Positions 32,314 through 39,101 of a stretch of DNA of 39,101 bases are shown here, in pieces. A program made the translations under genes and the position numbers. The stretch comes from Gammaproteobacteria bacterium (GTDB taxonomy: Bacteria; Pseudomonadota; Gammaproteobacteria; Coxiellales; Coxiellaceae), in the NCBI GenBank assembly GCA_030425685.1, contig JAUIAD010000029.1, forward strand, positions 1 through 39,101. The letters run 5' to 3'. Below the pieces are notes generated by a model. The model did not search any database, was not told the origin of the DNA, and saw only the letters and a program-made list of their open reading frames with translations. Within the stretch, counting starts at the first letter, position 1; each line of letters starts with the position of its first letter.

Positions 32314-34479
32314 CTAAGAATTTATATTAACGATAGCTCCCTTAACAGTAGTTGGACCTGAGCCTTGAACCGTAACCATGGTGCCTTTCACCTCCGTACT
32401 AGGACCACCATTGAGGGTACCAGACGCTGTTCCTTTGGCAGCAAAGTCTGTTCCTGCATTAATATTGGTAGCCGTTTTTGAGGTCATCGCACACTTAGCA
32501 CTACTATCAACCGTAAACCCATTTGCATCGAGCTTAACAGTCGTTTCTTTAAATTTAAGTGTCATACCATTTTCATCCATGACGATGGATGTCACAGCAT
32601 CTCCACTGGCACTCGCTTTGTATTGAATAGTAATTTTCTTAAGCGATGTATACGTCATTTCATCCTTACCAGTAACCGTCGTTTTACCGGTAATTTTCCC
32701 GATCATATCACCACCAGCGAGCTGCACATATTGCTGACTGGTTGCTGTGGTATCATCATTAAAATAATAGGCATTATAAGTAGGCCACTTGCTATCATCC
32801 GTTGCCGGCGTTGTACCTTGCGCTGACGCATCAGCACCCACTTGTGAAGACTGGAATCCAGTAATATTTTTGTCCGTACTCCAGTCAAAGGCCGGCATAT
32901 TTTGCTTGTTATAAGCCTGAGAAACAACAACAGGCACGCCATCTGGATGCCCATCAGTAAATTCAATCAACACCTCGGTACCTTCACGTGGAATACCAAA
33001 GTAGCCCCATTTCTTCGATGCATGCATAGCAGCAACACGAACTTCAATAGGCGTTTTTGTTTTACAACCATCAAAATACAATGTCGAATAGGCCTGACAA
33101 GGGATGGTACTTCCACCCGAAGAACCACCACTACTATCAGGCGTTGAAATCTGATTGGCGGTAACCGTATCCTTTGCTTGTGTTACCTGACCAATAAAAT
33201 GGCCTGACATATTAGGAATTGGTTGCACACGTGCTGGCGCGAAAATTTTTGTTGAGGGAATCGCTTCGACAACGTTGGAATAGCCTCGCTTTACGGTAAA
33301 CCAATGCTCGATTGCTATAGGTTTATAACTACCTTTATTTTCTAAATTTAAACTGACTGACTTTAAGGTCTCAATGGTGAACTTCTCATACAGTTTAATA
33401 AAAGGATCGAATGTTTCAATCACCACCACCGCTGCAATCGCCTCGAAATGCGTTTTTTTAGCATTAGCAATTCGTTTACCCGATGCATCAGCGGCAAAAC
33501 TAACAGCAAAGTAACTTGCCTCATCGGCAGCATTAATACCCTCAGCACTACCCCCAGTGCTAGCGCCGCCACCACCTCCAGATGAAGCACTTTCCCCTGA
33601 AGCCAGTGCACCTGTACCAGGATCATATTGACTAACCTTACATTTGGAGGGGTAACTGCCTTCTCGTTGAATTAAAGAAATAGCCACATTCCTGGTATAA
33701 CGATTATTAAGGAAAGGATCGAGATTATCGATATGGTAATAATTTCCCATCGTATTAAAATAACCGGATATCGGTGGAGGATCATAAATAATCATCTCAG
33801 GTGTCGAACTACCTCCACTCGAAGGCCCATCAGCTGCATCCGTAATATTTAGTTTTGCCGTACCATCTTCCGCATAGGTATAGTACCAGCAAACTCCTTC
33901 TTGCTCTAAAACACGATGCAGAAAGCCCTTAAAAGATTCTTGATAACGAATACAATATTTTGGTTTATCGAACGAACTGGCTTGCGTAATATTTTGCGCT
34001 GGCTTTGTGCCACATGCTTTTTCATATAACGAAGCTAGTAAATCAACACGCGTTCCTGTACAAGGAAAAATACCACTAAAGATATCAGAATTACGCAAAT
34101 AATCTGTCGGCGGAACCAGCTTTACCCGATAATGGTTATAAATTTCATTAAATTCTTGAACCCCACGATTCATGGATTCTAACTCTGTTACTACACCTGC
34201 AAAATAGCGTGTAACTTTAGCATCCCCATCAGCTGTTTTAGCTGCAGTTATTGATAGCACCCCTTTTTGGCCCTGTATATCAGTAAATTTTGTTTTATCA
34301 TCTTTCACTTCAATGCGAAAATGAATTTGGAAAAAATAAGAGCCGCATAAGCTCTCCTTACCATGAAAGGCCAAGAGATTAGTAGTGTCTACCTCTACCA
34401 ATGGTTTACTACCCGATGAGCCAAATAGCTTTAGCACACAGTCTGTGGGACGATAATTGGTCCATTTGTCACTAGGCAT
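32314..34479 (-). CDS. vgrG: T6SS spike protein VgrG (TssI)
   Basis: A 721-aa VgrG. The gp27-like part (about 1-400) has RLVPP-type and YQESFKGFLHRVLEQEGVCWYY motifs. The gp5-like OB fold (about 478-520) has KKWGYFGIPREGTEVLIEF and DGHPDGVPVVVSQAYN. The C-terminal beta-helix needle (about 600-721) ends in Val/Thr-Lys-Gly repeats. There is no C-terminal extension, so it is a structural rather than an evolved VgrG. A Ser/Gly-rich low-complexity loop (residues ~290-315) interrupts the gp27-like part. The ATG at 34479 has GGAGAG about 10 nt upstream. It heads the vgrG-MORN-regulator transcript and is divergent from tssE. Confidence 0.95.
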   Translation of the reverse strand: MPSDKWTNYRPTDCVLKLFGSSGSKPLVEVDTTNLLAFHGKESLCGSYFFQIHFRIEVKDDKTKFTDIQGQKGVLSITAAKTADGDAKVTRYFAGVVTELESMNRGVQEFNEIYNHYRVKLVPPTDYLRNSDIFSGIFPCTGTRVDLLASLYEKACGTKPAQNITQASSFDKPKYCIRYQESFKGFLHRVLEQEGVCWYYTYAEDGTAKLNITDAADGPSSGGSSTPEMIIYDPPPISGYFNTMGNYYHIDNLDPFLNNRYTRNVAISLIQREGSYPSKCKVSQYDPGTGALASGESASSGGGGGASTGGSAEGINAADEASYFAVSFAADASGKRIANAKKTHFEAIAAVVVIETFDPFIKLYEKFTIETLKSVSLNLENKGSYKPIAIEHWFTVKRGYSNVVEAIPSTKIFAPARVQPIPNMSGHFIGQVTQAKDTVTANQISTPDSSGGSSGGSTIPCQAYSTLYFDGCKTKTPIEVRVAAMHASKKWGYFGIPREGTEVLIEFTDGHPDGVPVVVSQAYNKQNMPAFDWSTDKNITGFQSSQVGADASAQGTTPATDDSKWPTYNAYYFNDDTTATSQQYVQLAGGDMIGKITGKTTVTGKDEMTYTSLKKITIQYKASASGDAVTSIVMDENGMTLKFKETTVKLDANGFTVDSSAKCAMTSKTATNINAGTDFAAKGTASGTLNGGPSTEVKGTMVTVQGSGPTTVKGAIVNINS

Positions 34480-34594
34480 TGCTTCTTCTCTCCATCTAAT
34501 TGATGCTTTAATTGCATTGATTCAACCATCAGACATATTTATGCATTTTTCATATCAATTATAGTTTATAAAGCATCGTTTACTTTTATTATTA

Positions 34595-34611
34595 TGTATA
34601 AATTATATACA
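34595..34611. promoter_or_regulatory. TGTATA-N5-TATACA palindrome between vgrG and tssE
   Basis: A perfect 6-bp inverted repeat with a 5-bp AATTA centre lies midway in the 242-bp divergent vgrG/tssE region. It could be an operator. The AT-rich context makes chance occurrence quite possible. Confidence 0.3.
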
Positions 34612-34684
34612 ATTTATGATGTAAAAAACAGCCTCGCTCTTGGGCAAAGCAACGCTCTTACAAATCATTTTAAAATTCATAGCG

Positions 34685-34714
34685 TTAATTTTTAAACCGA
34701 CCATATGCTATAAT
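34685..34714 (+). promoter_or_regulatory. tssE promoter, possibly leaderless transcript
   Basis: A perfect -10 TATAAT (34709-34714) lies 7 nt before the ATG at 34722. Transcription would start at or next to the A of the start codon. A weak -35 TTAATT (34685-34690) is 18 bp upstream. No Shine-Dalgarno is present. Confidence 0.45.
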
Positions 34715-34721
34715 CTGATTA

Positions 34722-35156
34722 ATGGCTGAATACGTATATCGCTACAATTTGACGCCCTTTTTATATCGCTTTGGCGATCCTGCTAACCAAGCAGAGCCAA
34801 TCGAGCGAGAAGAATTCCTTTACTACGTTTTAGAAGAAGTAAAATTCATCATTGCAAGCCGCTGTGGATTTCGCATGAGCGACTTTGACACACTCTTTAC
34901 CACCGTCAATTATGGGATACCTGACTTTGGCGCCCTAGTAAAAGGTAGCGTCAAAAAGGAACTCCCCTTGCAAATAAAACGCGCCTTAACATCCTTAGAG
35001 CCTCGTTTTAGCGACATAGGAATAGAATGTTCTGTCGATGAGATGCATACGCTGCATATTACTATTCAAGCGAAGATCACGAAGCCTCTAGATTCCAGGC
35101 ATAAAATAACGATTCACATTACACCAGACCGAAAAATAGTCGGGGAAATCAATTAA
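34722..35156 (+). CDS. tssE: T6SS baseplate protein TssE (gp25-like)
   Basis: A 144-aa protein of the GPW/gp25 family. LTPFLYRFGDP (10-20) corresponds to the conserved N-terminal LxxRL block, VNYGIPDFG (62-70) is the family hallmark, and EPRFSDI with the final strand HITPDRKIVGEIN completes the fold. TssE initiates sheath polymerisation in the baseplate wedge. Unlike the other T6SS core genes it is on the plus strand, divergent from vgrG. The ATG at 34722 agrees with the start of the domain, yet it has no Shine-Dalgarno and a TATAAT just upstream. Confidence 0.85.
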   Translation: MAEYVYRYNLTPFLYRFGDPANQAEPIEREEFLYYVLEEVKFIIASRCGFRMSDFDTLFTTVNYGIPDFGALVKGSVKKELPLQIKRALTSLEPRFSDIGIECSVDEMHTLHITIQAKITKPLDSRHKITIHITPDRKIVGEIN

Positions 35157-35182
35157 ATCACTTTATTTAATATGCGCTGCTA

Positions 35183-35215
35183 AGCAATGACGCCCCAAAA
35201 AGAGGCCTCATTGCT
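35183..35215. terminator. hairpin between convergent tssE and the 35237-35770 gene
   Basis: AGCAATGA (35183-35190) pairs perfectly with TCATTGCT (35208-35215), with three more GCC/GGC pairs inside. It lies between two convergent gene ends, a place for a bidirectional terminator. Neither strand has a T-run directly after the stem, so intrinsic termination would be weak. Confidence 0.35.
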
Positions 35216-35236
35216 AGACAGCTATCTAGGTATGTA

Positions 35237-35770
35237 TTAACTACCTGCTTGTGGTTTCCCAGCTTTACAGACTGTCTTAACGTTACCTTCAATACGGCAA
35301 TGTACATAGTCATAAATTTGTTTACCAGAACCTTCAAGGCCTGATGCACGAGTTTGACCTAGTACAACGACGTTTGGATTTTCGAGTTCAAGAGAAATTT
35401 GGTTATTAGCTACTTCTTTTTCGCTAGTATCATATTCTTGATTCTCAATAACAGCGCCTAGAGTTTCACCTGTGGTACCACCAGCTGCATATTTACCAGT
35501 AAAGGTATCTGCTTCAGTAGTTTCCATCAATAAAGTGATATCAATCGCTTTTTTCTGTTTGTATTTTTTCTTTCTCATTAGATCAGCAAAGTCTAATGTT
35601 TGGTGAATTGCAGGAACCCCGCCTTTTGCTTTGTTACCAAAGCTTGTTTCACTTTTTGAAAAACTACCACAGTTTGTGAGTTTTACTGTTGAACGACAGT
35701 TATTACCACTTGGTGTCGTTGCCGCCGTCACGTTAGACGTATCTAAATCAATTGCTTTTGCCTCAGCCAT
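35237..35770 (-). CDS. unrecognised 177-aa protein next to tssE; possible divergent Hcp/T6SS substrate
   Basis: A beta-rich soluble protein of Hcp-like size (177 aa) with no signal peptide and four Cys (NNCRS, TNCGS, VHCRI, TVCKA). Strand-like segments include KAIDITLLMETTEADTF, NNQISLELENPNVVVLGQ and YDYVHCRIEGNVKTVCK. I do not see the usual Hcp or TssB consensus, so the identity is open. Its position beside tssE and vgrG, a strong GGAGGAAAG binding site 5 nt before the ATG, and its own regulated-looking promoter suggest an abundant product, as Hcp would be. It could equally be a secreted effector or an unrelated protein. Confidence 0.5.
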   Translation of the reverse strand: MAEAKAIDLDTSNVTAATTPSGNNCRSTVKLTNCGSFSKSETSFGNKAKGGVPAIHQTLDFADLMRKKKYKQKKAIDITLLMETTEADTFTGKYAAGGTTGETLGAVIENQEYDTSEKEVANNQISLELENPNVVVLGQTRASGLEGSGKQIYDYVHCRIEGNVKTVCKAGKPQAGS

Positions 35771-35889
35771 GTTTCTTTCCTCCAGTTATTATTGGTCATT
35801 AGTTATTTTAAAAAACATTGTAGGAATTCTTTTCAAAGGCGAAACTAGTTCACAATTAGATTCTTAAGTGCCTCTGAATTCTTACACTT

Positions 35890-35948
35890 AATATAGTACA
35901 TTATTAACTTTTCAAGATTTTGTCCAAATTATGTCCAGTTTGTGTCAA
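35890..35948 (-). promoter_or_regulatory. activator-type promoter with three 11-bp-spaced repeats
   Basis: On the plus strand TGTCCA (35921), TGTCCA (35932) and TGTCAA (35943) recur with an exact 11-bp period and 5-bp spacers. Downstream in the minus-strand direction is a -10-like TATATT (35895-35890), 25 bp away, with no good -35. Direct repeats one helical turn apart upstream of a poor -35 are typical sites for OmpR/PhoB-family activators. The promoter would transcribe the gene at 35237-35770 with a ~110-nt leader. Confidence 0.5.
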
Positions 35949-35972
35949 GGGGTTCTGAGGGGTGTTTCGGTA

Positions 35973-36002
35973 TATATATCAGTTAGTTATCTATATATCA
36001 GT
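35973..36002. repeat. paired 11-bp direct repeat TATATATCAGT
   Basis: Two exact copies of TATATATCAGT (35973-35983 and 35992-36002) lie 19 bp apart in the 422-bp region upstream of the gene at 35237-35770. They are followed by GACTG/CAGTC, a short inverted repeat at about 36003-36023. They may be a second regulatory site. The rest of this intergenic region is AT-rich without a gene. Confidence 0.3.
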
Positions 36003-36149
36003 GACTGCTGTAACTAAACAGTCGATCAATTTGATATAATTTGCCAAATTTCTTGTTGGAAGGAGGCTCTATTCAACCTTTTGTGTCACCATAGCTAAAT
36101 TTTTATCTTTTCGGGGTTTGAGATTGATCATATTTGCTGCTAGCGATTA

Positions 36150-36170
36150 TTGTCGGTTAACCACCAACAA
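36150..36170 (-). terminator. hairpin after the giant surface-protein gene
   Basis: An 8-bp stem (TTGTTGGT with ACCGACAA on the minus strand, one G-U pair) and a 5-nt loop lie 23 nt past the stop codon of the giant gene. There is no T-run after it, so its use as a terminator is uncertain. Confidence 0.3.
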
Positions 36171-36192
36171 CATATTAAACTGGCACAAAAAG

Positions 36193-39101
36193 TTAGGCTA
36201 AAAGATCCCATTCGCTGCCATCAGATAAGGTAAGTGTTAAACTAGTCACTTGAGAATCCACAGCAGCATCTTCATCATTGAAAACCCCAACACCCACTTT
36301 AGAGCTTCCATAAGGTGTCGAGTTAAAAGTGTAACTAAAGGCACCATCAGCACGAATAACAGAATCAATTTGACTCAACGTACCTGCTTGGTTTTCTTGT
36401 GTAATAAGAACAAAATCATCATAAGTGCTGCCTGGCGCCCCATCATTATCATCAAACACACCATCGATGGTAGCTCCATTAAGTAAATCTGAAGAAAGCC
36501 ACGACAAAGTCACATAATCACCTTCAAAAGGATCTAGATCACCACCGCTTGCGCTATCTAACTGCCCTTGCGTTATCCCTAGAGCACTCAGCACAGCGGC
36601 TCCAGACTCTGGTGATTCAACACCAAATACCGAAAGCGCTTGCGAACCTGCACCAAAATCCATATCAACCGCATAAACATCCACTGTATCAGTAACTGAG
36701 CTATAAGCAGTACTACCTCCATTTACCGTAGTATCGGCACTATCACCACTTGATAAACCATCACTCATATCCCAAGCTCTAAAGGTAAGGGTATCATCAA
36801 TAGTTCCTGGAGAACCCGTAGGAGTATCAAAATAAAGTCGCGCACTAGTATCCAAAAGAAGAGCATTACTATCAGATACTCCAGATATTTGACTCCAACT
36901 AGCACCATTATCAGTGCTATAGTACCAATCACTACCTGCACCTATAACACCTGTAACAGCTATACCAGCAACGGCACCAGTATCAGGATCTGTTACATTC
37001 CCAGATAAGCTGACTATTTCCGAAACTAAACTGCCAACTGCGCCAGAAGGTATACTTAAAAAATCACTATTTAGTTGAGGAATTGAAATATCAGCAGTCA
37101 TTCCAGCTGCATCTTTAGAAGCATCAAGAACAGGGGCGTCATTAATACCATGTATAGTAACAGTGACTGTAGCAGTATCAGTGCCACCAAGGCCATCTGA
37201 GACCGTATAAGAAAAAGTGTCTACAGCAGTCTCACCTGGATTCAAATAATCAAATGCATTGCCAGGATCATAAACAATTTGCTGCAATACACCGCTTCCA
37301 CTTTCTAACGCCAAATAATCAATACTTTCTGCTCCCCCATGATTCATTTCAGGATCATCAGAAATATCTTCTTCAATATTCAACGTCGCTTCCGTACTTG
37401 TAACTTCAGCACGCACACTTGCATCGTCACCACCATTAAAAGTAGATATTTGTGCGAAAAAATTAGGATTAGCACCCAAGTCATTTGGCGGACTAGGAAA
37501 AACAACTTGCGTGTCACTATTATGCGTTACAACCGGCGCTGTTTGTCCAGAAATAAAATTGAAATCTGAAAATGAGGTTGTCGCTTGATCAACTGCCAAA
37601 TAAGCTATAGTTTCATCAAGAGGCAAATCTGTTGTTTCCGACTCATATCGCTCTAAACCAAAATCATAATCAGATGCTGACGCATTATCCTGACGTATTT
37701 TCAAAAACTCAATCCCATTATTATCTGTTTGCACTTGGCTAATAATTGCGGGGGTCGCAGCAAATGGTACAATAAAAGCATTATTTTCAAAATCGGCACC
37801 GTTTAATATGATATTGTTTGAATCAACAGTGCCAACATTCATCACACTACCATCAGCCAATACATGATACCCCTTCTCTATAGCAAGGTAGCTAACACCT
37901 TCAGCCACATGCGAGTCATCAAAGGGAAACGGTTCACTTAATGTCACATCAAAAGTGTCAGCACCAGCATCAACATCGCTAACACGTGCAATAACAGGCT
38001 CACCATCATTCTCAGTAACAACAAATGCAAAGGCAGCAAAATCAATTAAATCATTACCCAGATTAACTGTCATACCAGAATCTGGCATAGCGGAATTCTG
38101 CCCAAACTCACCTATCACCTGATTAAACACCACAGTTCCGACAGTACCCGTATCATCAATACTAATAACGGTAAGCGGATTACCATCAGGATCTGTATCA
38201 TTACTAATTAGGAAATCAGTGTCTATGGATACAATATTATTTTGATCGGTATATACATCATCGTTTACGGCATTTGGGGGGTTATTATCGTCGTCAGTAA
38301 TGGTCGCTGCGATAGTTGAAGTACCTATTGTTACACTACCTAGCGATGGATTAGAAATTTGAGCAACAACCGTCTCTGGGCCTTCAGCATCTGGGTCATC
38401 AAAGACCTGCACTGTATAAGACCCTGTGGTAGCTCCATTAGGTACGCTAATCTGTGCGCCAGGGGGTATGACATCGTAATCAACCCCTGCTGTCGCTGAG
38501 CCCAAACCAGTATCCGACAAATCAAAAGTAATCGAACTACCCGTGTTGTTGGGAATATCCAAAGTCACGGTAAATTCAATGTCTATAGGGCCGTTTTCGT
38601 TGCCGTTGATTGTGACTGATAAATCTGCTGTTGCCACCTCATCATCGGCTATCGTCACCGTCGCCAATGCAGGGTCCACGCCTACCGCAGCATTACTCGT
38701 ACTAACCAACTGGATCGTAACCGTCTCCGCCGACTCTAAATCCACATCGTCCAACACCGTCACGTCAATCGTCGCCGTTTGCATTCCCGCGGCAATATCC
38801 ACCGTACCGGTCAACGCCGTATAATCCGCTCCCGATGTCGCCGTGCTACTCACGTCCACCGTGTACGTTACCGTGATCGGCACACCCGTGTGATTGATGG
38901 TACCCAAGTCCACCGTAAACTCACCGTGCGTCCCCGGCTCGCTCGCGCTTGGCTGACTCGCACTCACGCTAACGGTTGCCACCTCATCATCGGCTATCGT
39001 CACCGTCGCCAATGCAGGGTCCACGCCTACCGCAGCATTACTCGTACTAACCAACTGGATCGTAACCGTCTCCGCCGACTCTAAATCCACATCGTCCAAC
39101 A
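36193..39101 (-). CDS. giant Calx-beta/cadherin-like surface protein, C-terminal part (5' end outside window)
   Basis: At least 968 aa, open at the window edge. Calx-beta repeats come first (VTVLDDVDLESAETVTIQL, ATVTIADDE), the first two sharing long identical stretches, then a divergent third. A VCBS/cadherin-like domain follows (NAVNDDVYTDQNN, DTDPDGNPLTVISI). Into it three ~95-residue units are inserted, ending YLAIEKG, YLAVDQA and YLALESG. The host domain then resumes (YTVSDGLGGTDTATVTVTI). The C-terminal ~300 residues are another Ig/cadherin-like domain (DWYYSTDNGASWS) and a final beta domain ending LSDGSEWDLLA. Such proteins are usually adhesins or biofilm proteins exported by type I systems, but no RTX nonapeptides are seen. 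Confidence 0.85.
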   Translation of the reverse strand, partial: LDDVDLESAETVTIQLVSTSNAAVGVDPALATVTIADDEVATVSVSASQPSASEPGTHGEFTVDLGTINHTGVPITVTYTVDVSSTATSGADYTALTGTVDIAAGMQTATIDVTVLDDVDLESAETVTIQLVSTSNAAVGVDPALATVTIADDEVATADLSVTINGNENGPIDIEFTVTLDIPNNTGSSITFDLSDTGLGSATAGVDYDVIPPGAQISVPNGATTGSYTVQVFDDPDAEGPETVVAQISNPSLGSVTIGTSTIAATITDDDNNPPNAVNDDVYTDQNNIVSIDTDFLISNDTDPDGNPLTVISIDDTGTVGTVVFNQVIGEFGQNSAMPDSGMTVNLGNDLIDFAAFAFVVTENDGEPVIARVSDVDAGADTFDVTLSEPFPFDDSHVAEGVSYLAIEKGYHVLADGSVMNVGTVDSNNIILNGADFENNAFIVPFAATPAIISQVQTDNNGIEFLKIRQDNASASDYDFGLERYESETTDLPLDETIAYLAVDQATTSFSDFNFISGQTAPVVTHNSDTQVVFPSPPNDLGANPNFFAQISTFNGGDDASVRAEVTSTEATLNIEEDISDDPEMNHGGAESIDYLALESGSGVLQQIVYDPGNAFDYLNPGETAVDTFSYTVSDGLGGTDTATVTVTIHGINDAPVLDASKDAAGMTADISIPQLNSDFLSIPSGAVGSLVSEIVSLSGNVTDPDTGAVAGIAVTGVIGAGSDWYYSTDNGASWSQISGVSDSNALLLDTSARLYFDTPTGSPGTIDDTLTFRAWDMSDGLSSGDSADTTVNGGSTAYSSVTDTVDVYAVDMDFGAGSQALSVFGVESPESGAAVLSALGITQGQLDSASGGDLDPFEGDYVTLSWLSSDLLNGATIDGVFDDNDGAPGSTYDDFVLITQENQAGTLSQIDSVIRADGAFSYTFNSTPYGSSKVGVGVFNDEDAAVDSQVTSLTLTLSDGSEWDLLA
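38630..38756. repeat. 345-bp-period direct repeat, proximal copy
   Basis: These 127 bp are identical to 38975-39101, giving a 345-bp (115-residue) period in the Calx-beta region. The repeat is visibly richer in G+C than the rest of the gene. The array probably continues beyond the window. Confidence 0.9.
38975..39101. repeat. 345-bp-period direct repeat, distal copy
   Basis: Identical base for base to 38630-38756. The match reaches the end of the window, so the full repeat is longer than the 127 bp seen here. Confidence 0.9.

Noticed and set aside
35183-35215. Strong intrinsic terminator at the tssE convergent end
   Set aside because: The stem is good but no T-run follows on either strand, so it is kept only as a low-confidence hairpin.
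36180-36200. Possible sigma-54 (-24/-12) site TGGCAC...
   Set aside because: The -24 half is present but the -12 TTGC half is missing at the required spacing, and it lies at a gene end.
36193-36700. RTX or type I secretion signal at the end of the giant protein
   Set aside because: No GGxGxDxxx nonapeptides are present and the last 60 residues show no clear recognised signal. Export route is left open.
38543-39084. Plus-strand frames antisense to the giant surface-protein gene
   Set aside because: They are mirror images of the repeated Calx-beta coding sequence and carry no start signals.

Overview
This 39.1 kb window reads as chromosome of an AT-rich gammaproteobacterium. It has the prfB-lysS gene order, a PbgA/YejM-type membrane sulfatase, OmpR/EnvZ-style regulators and a type VI secretion system (T6SS). 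Some flavour (small secreted proteins, a large orphan protein beside secretion genes) is compatible with a host-associated Legionellales-like lineage, but the sequence alone does not fix the genus. No rRNA, tRNA or CRISPR array was seen.

Region 1 (1-9.6 kb) is mostly housekeeping. It holds an unrecognised protein, an overlapping response regulator/histidine kinase pair, an inactivated IS1-family element, a yejM-like gene, then lysS, a Nudix hydrolase and prfB. The prfB gene carries the classical programmed +1 frameshift, so its real start lies upstream of the long open frame. A degraded second copy of the last ~43 bp of lysS sits on the other side of yejM. This suggests that yejM was inserted at, or rearranged around, the lysS 3' end. 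A 35-codon membrane-peptide ORF abuts the IS.

Region 2 (9.6-18 kb) is an accessory block leading into the T6SS. It has a soluble Ser/Thr kinase-like protein and a PP2C phosphatase (a likely PpkA/PppA-type pair), several small hypotheticals, and a MoeB/ThiF-rhodanese protein preceded by a 33-aa leader ORF ending in Gly-Gly. It also has a cysteine-rich exported protein, a small charged protein, a free-standing ClpV N-terminal domain with no ATPase modules, and an unrecognised 810-aa protein with a C-terminal membrane hairpin.

Region 3 (18-36 kb) is the T6SS core. On the minus strand, in transcriptional order, it has a possible tube/secreted protein, vgrG, a MORN-repeat protein, an orphan OmpR-type regulator, tssF, tssG, tssJ, tssK, tssL, tssM and tssA. 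tssE is on the plus strand, and a small outer-membrane barrel gene is inserted on the plus strand between tssG and tssJ. TssBC sheath genes, a full ClpV and a recognisable Hcp are absent here. TssM, TssJ and TssA all carry long low-complexity C-terminal tails, and the TssM and TssJ tails share a short Tyr-rich motif. A bipartite promoter-like element is shared by tssK and tssF. Three 11-bp-spaced TGTC(C/A)A repeats stand upstream of the gene at 35237-35770, as expected for an OmpR/PhoB-type activator.

Region 4 (36.2 kb to the end) is the C-terminal part of a very large Calx-beta/cadherin-like surface protein whose 5' part lies outside the window. It ends in nearly identical tandem DNA repeats of 345 bp.
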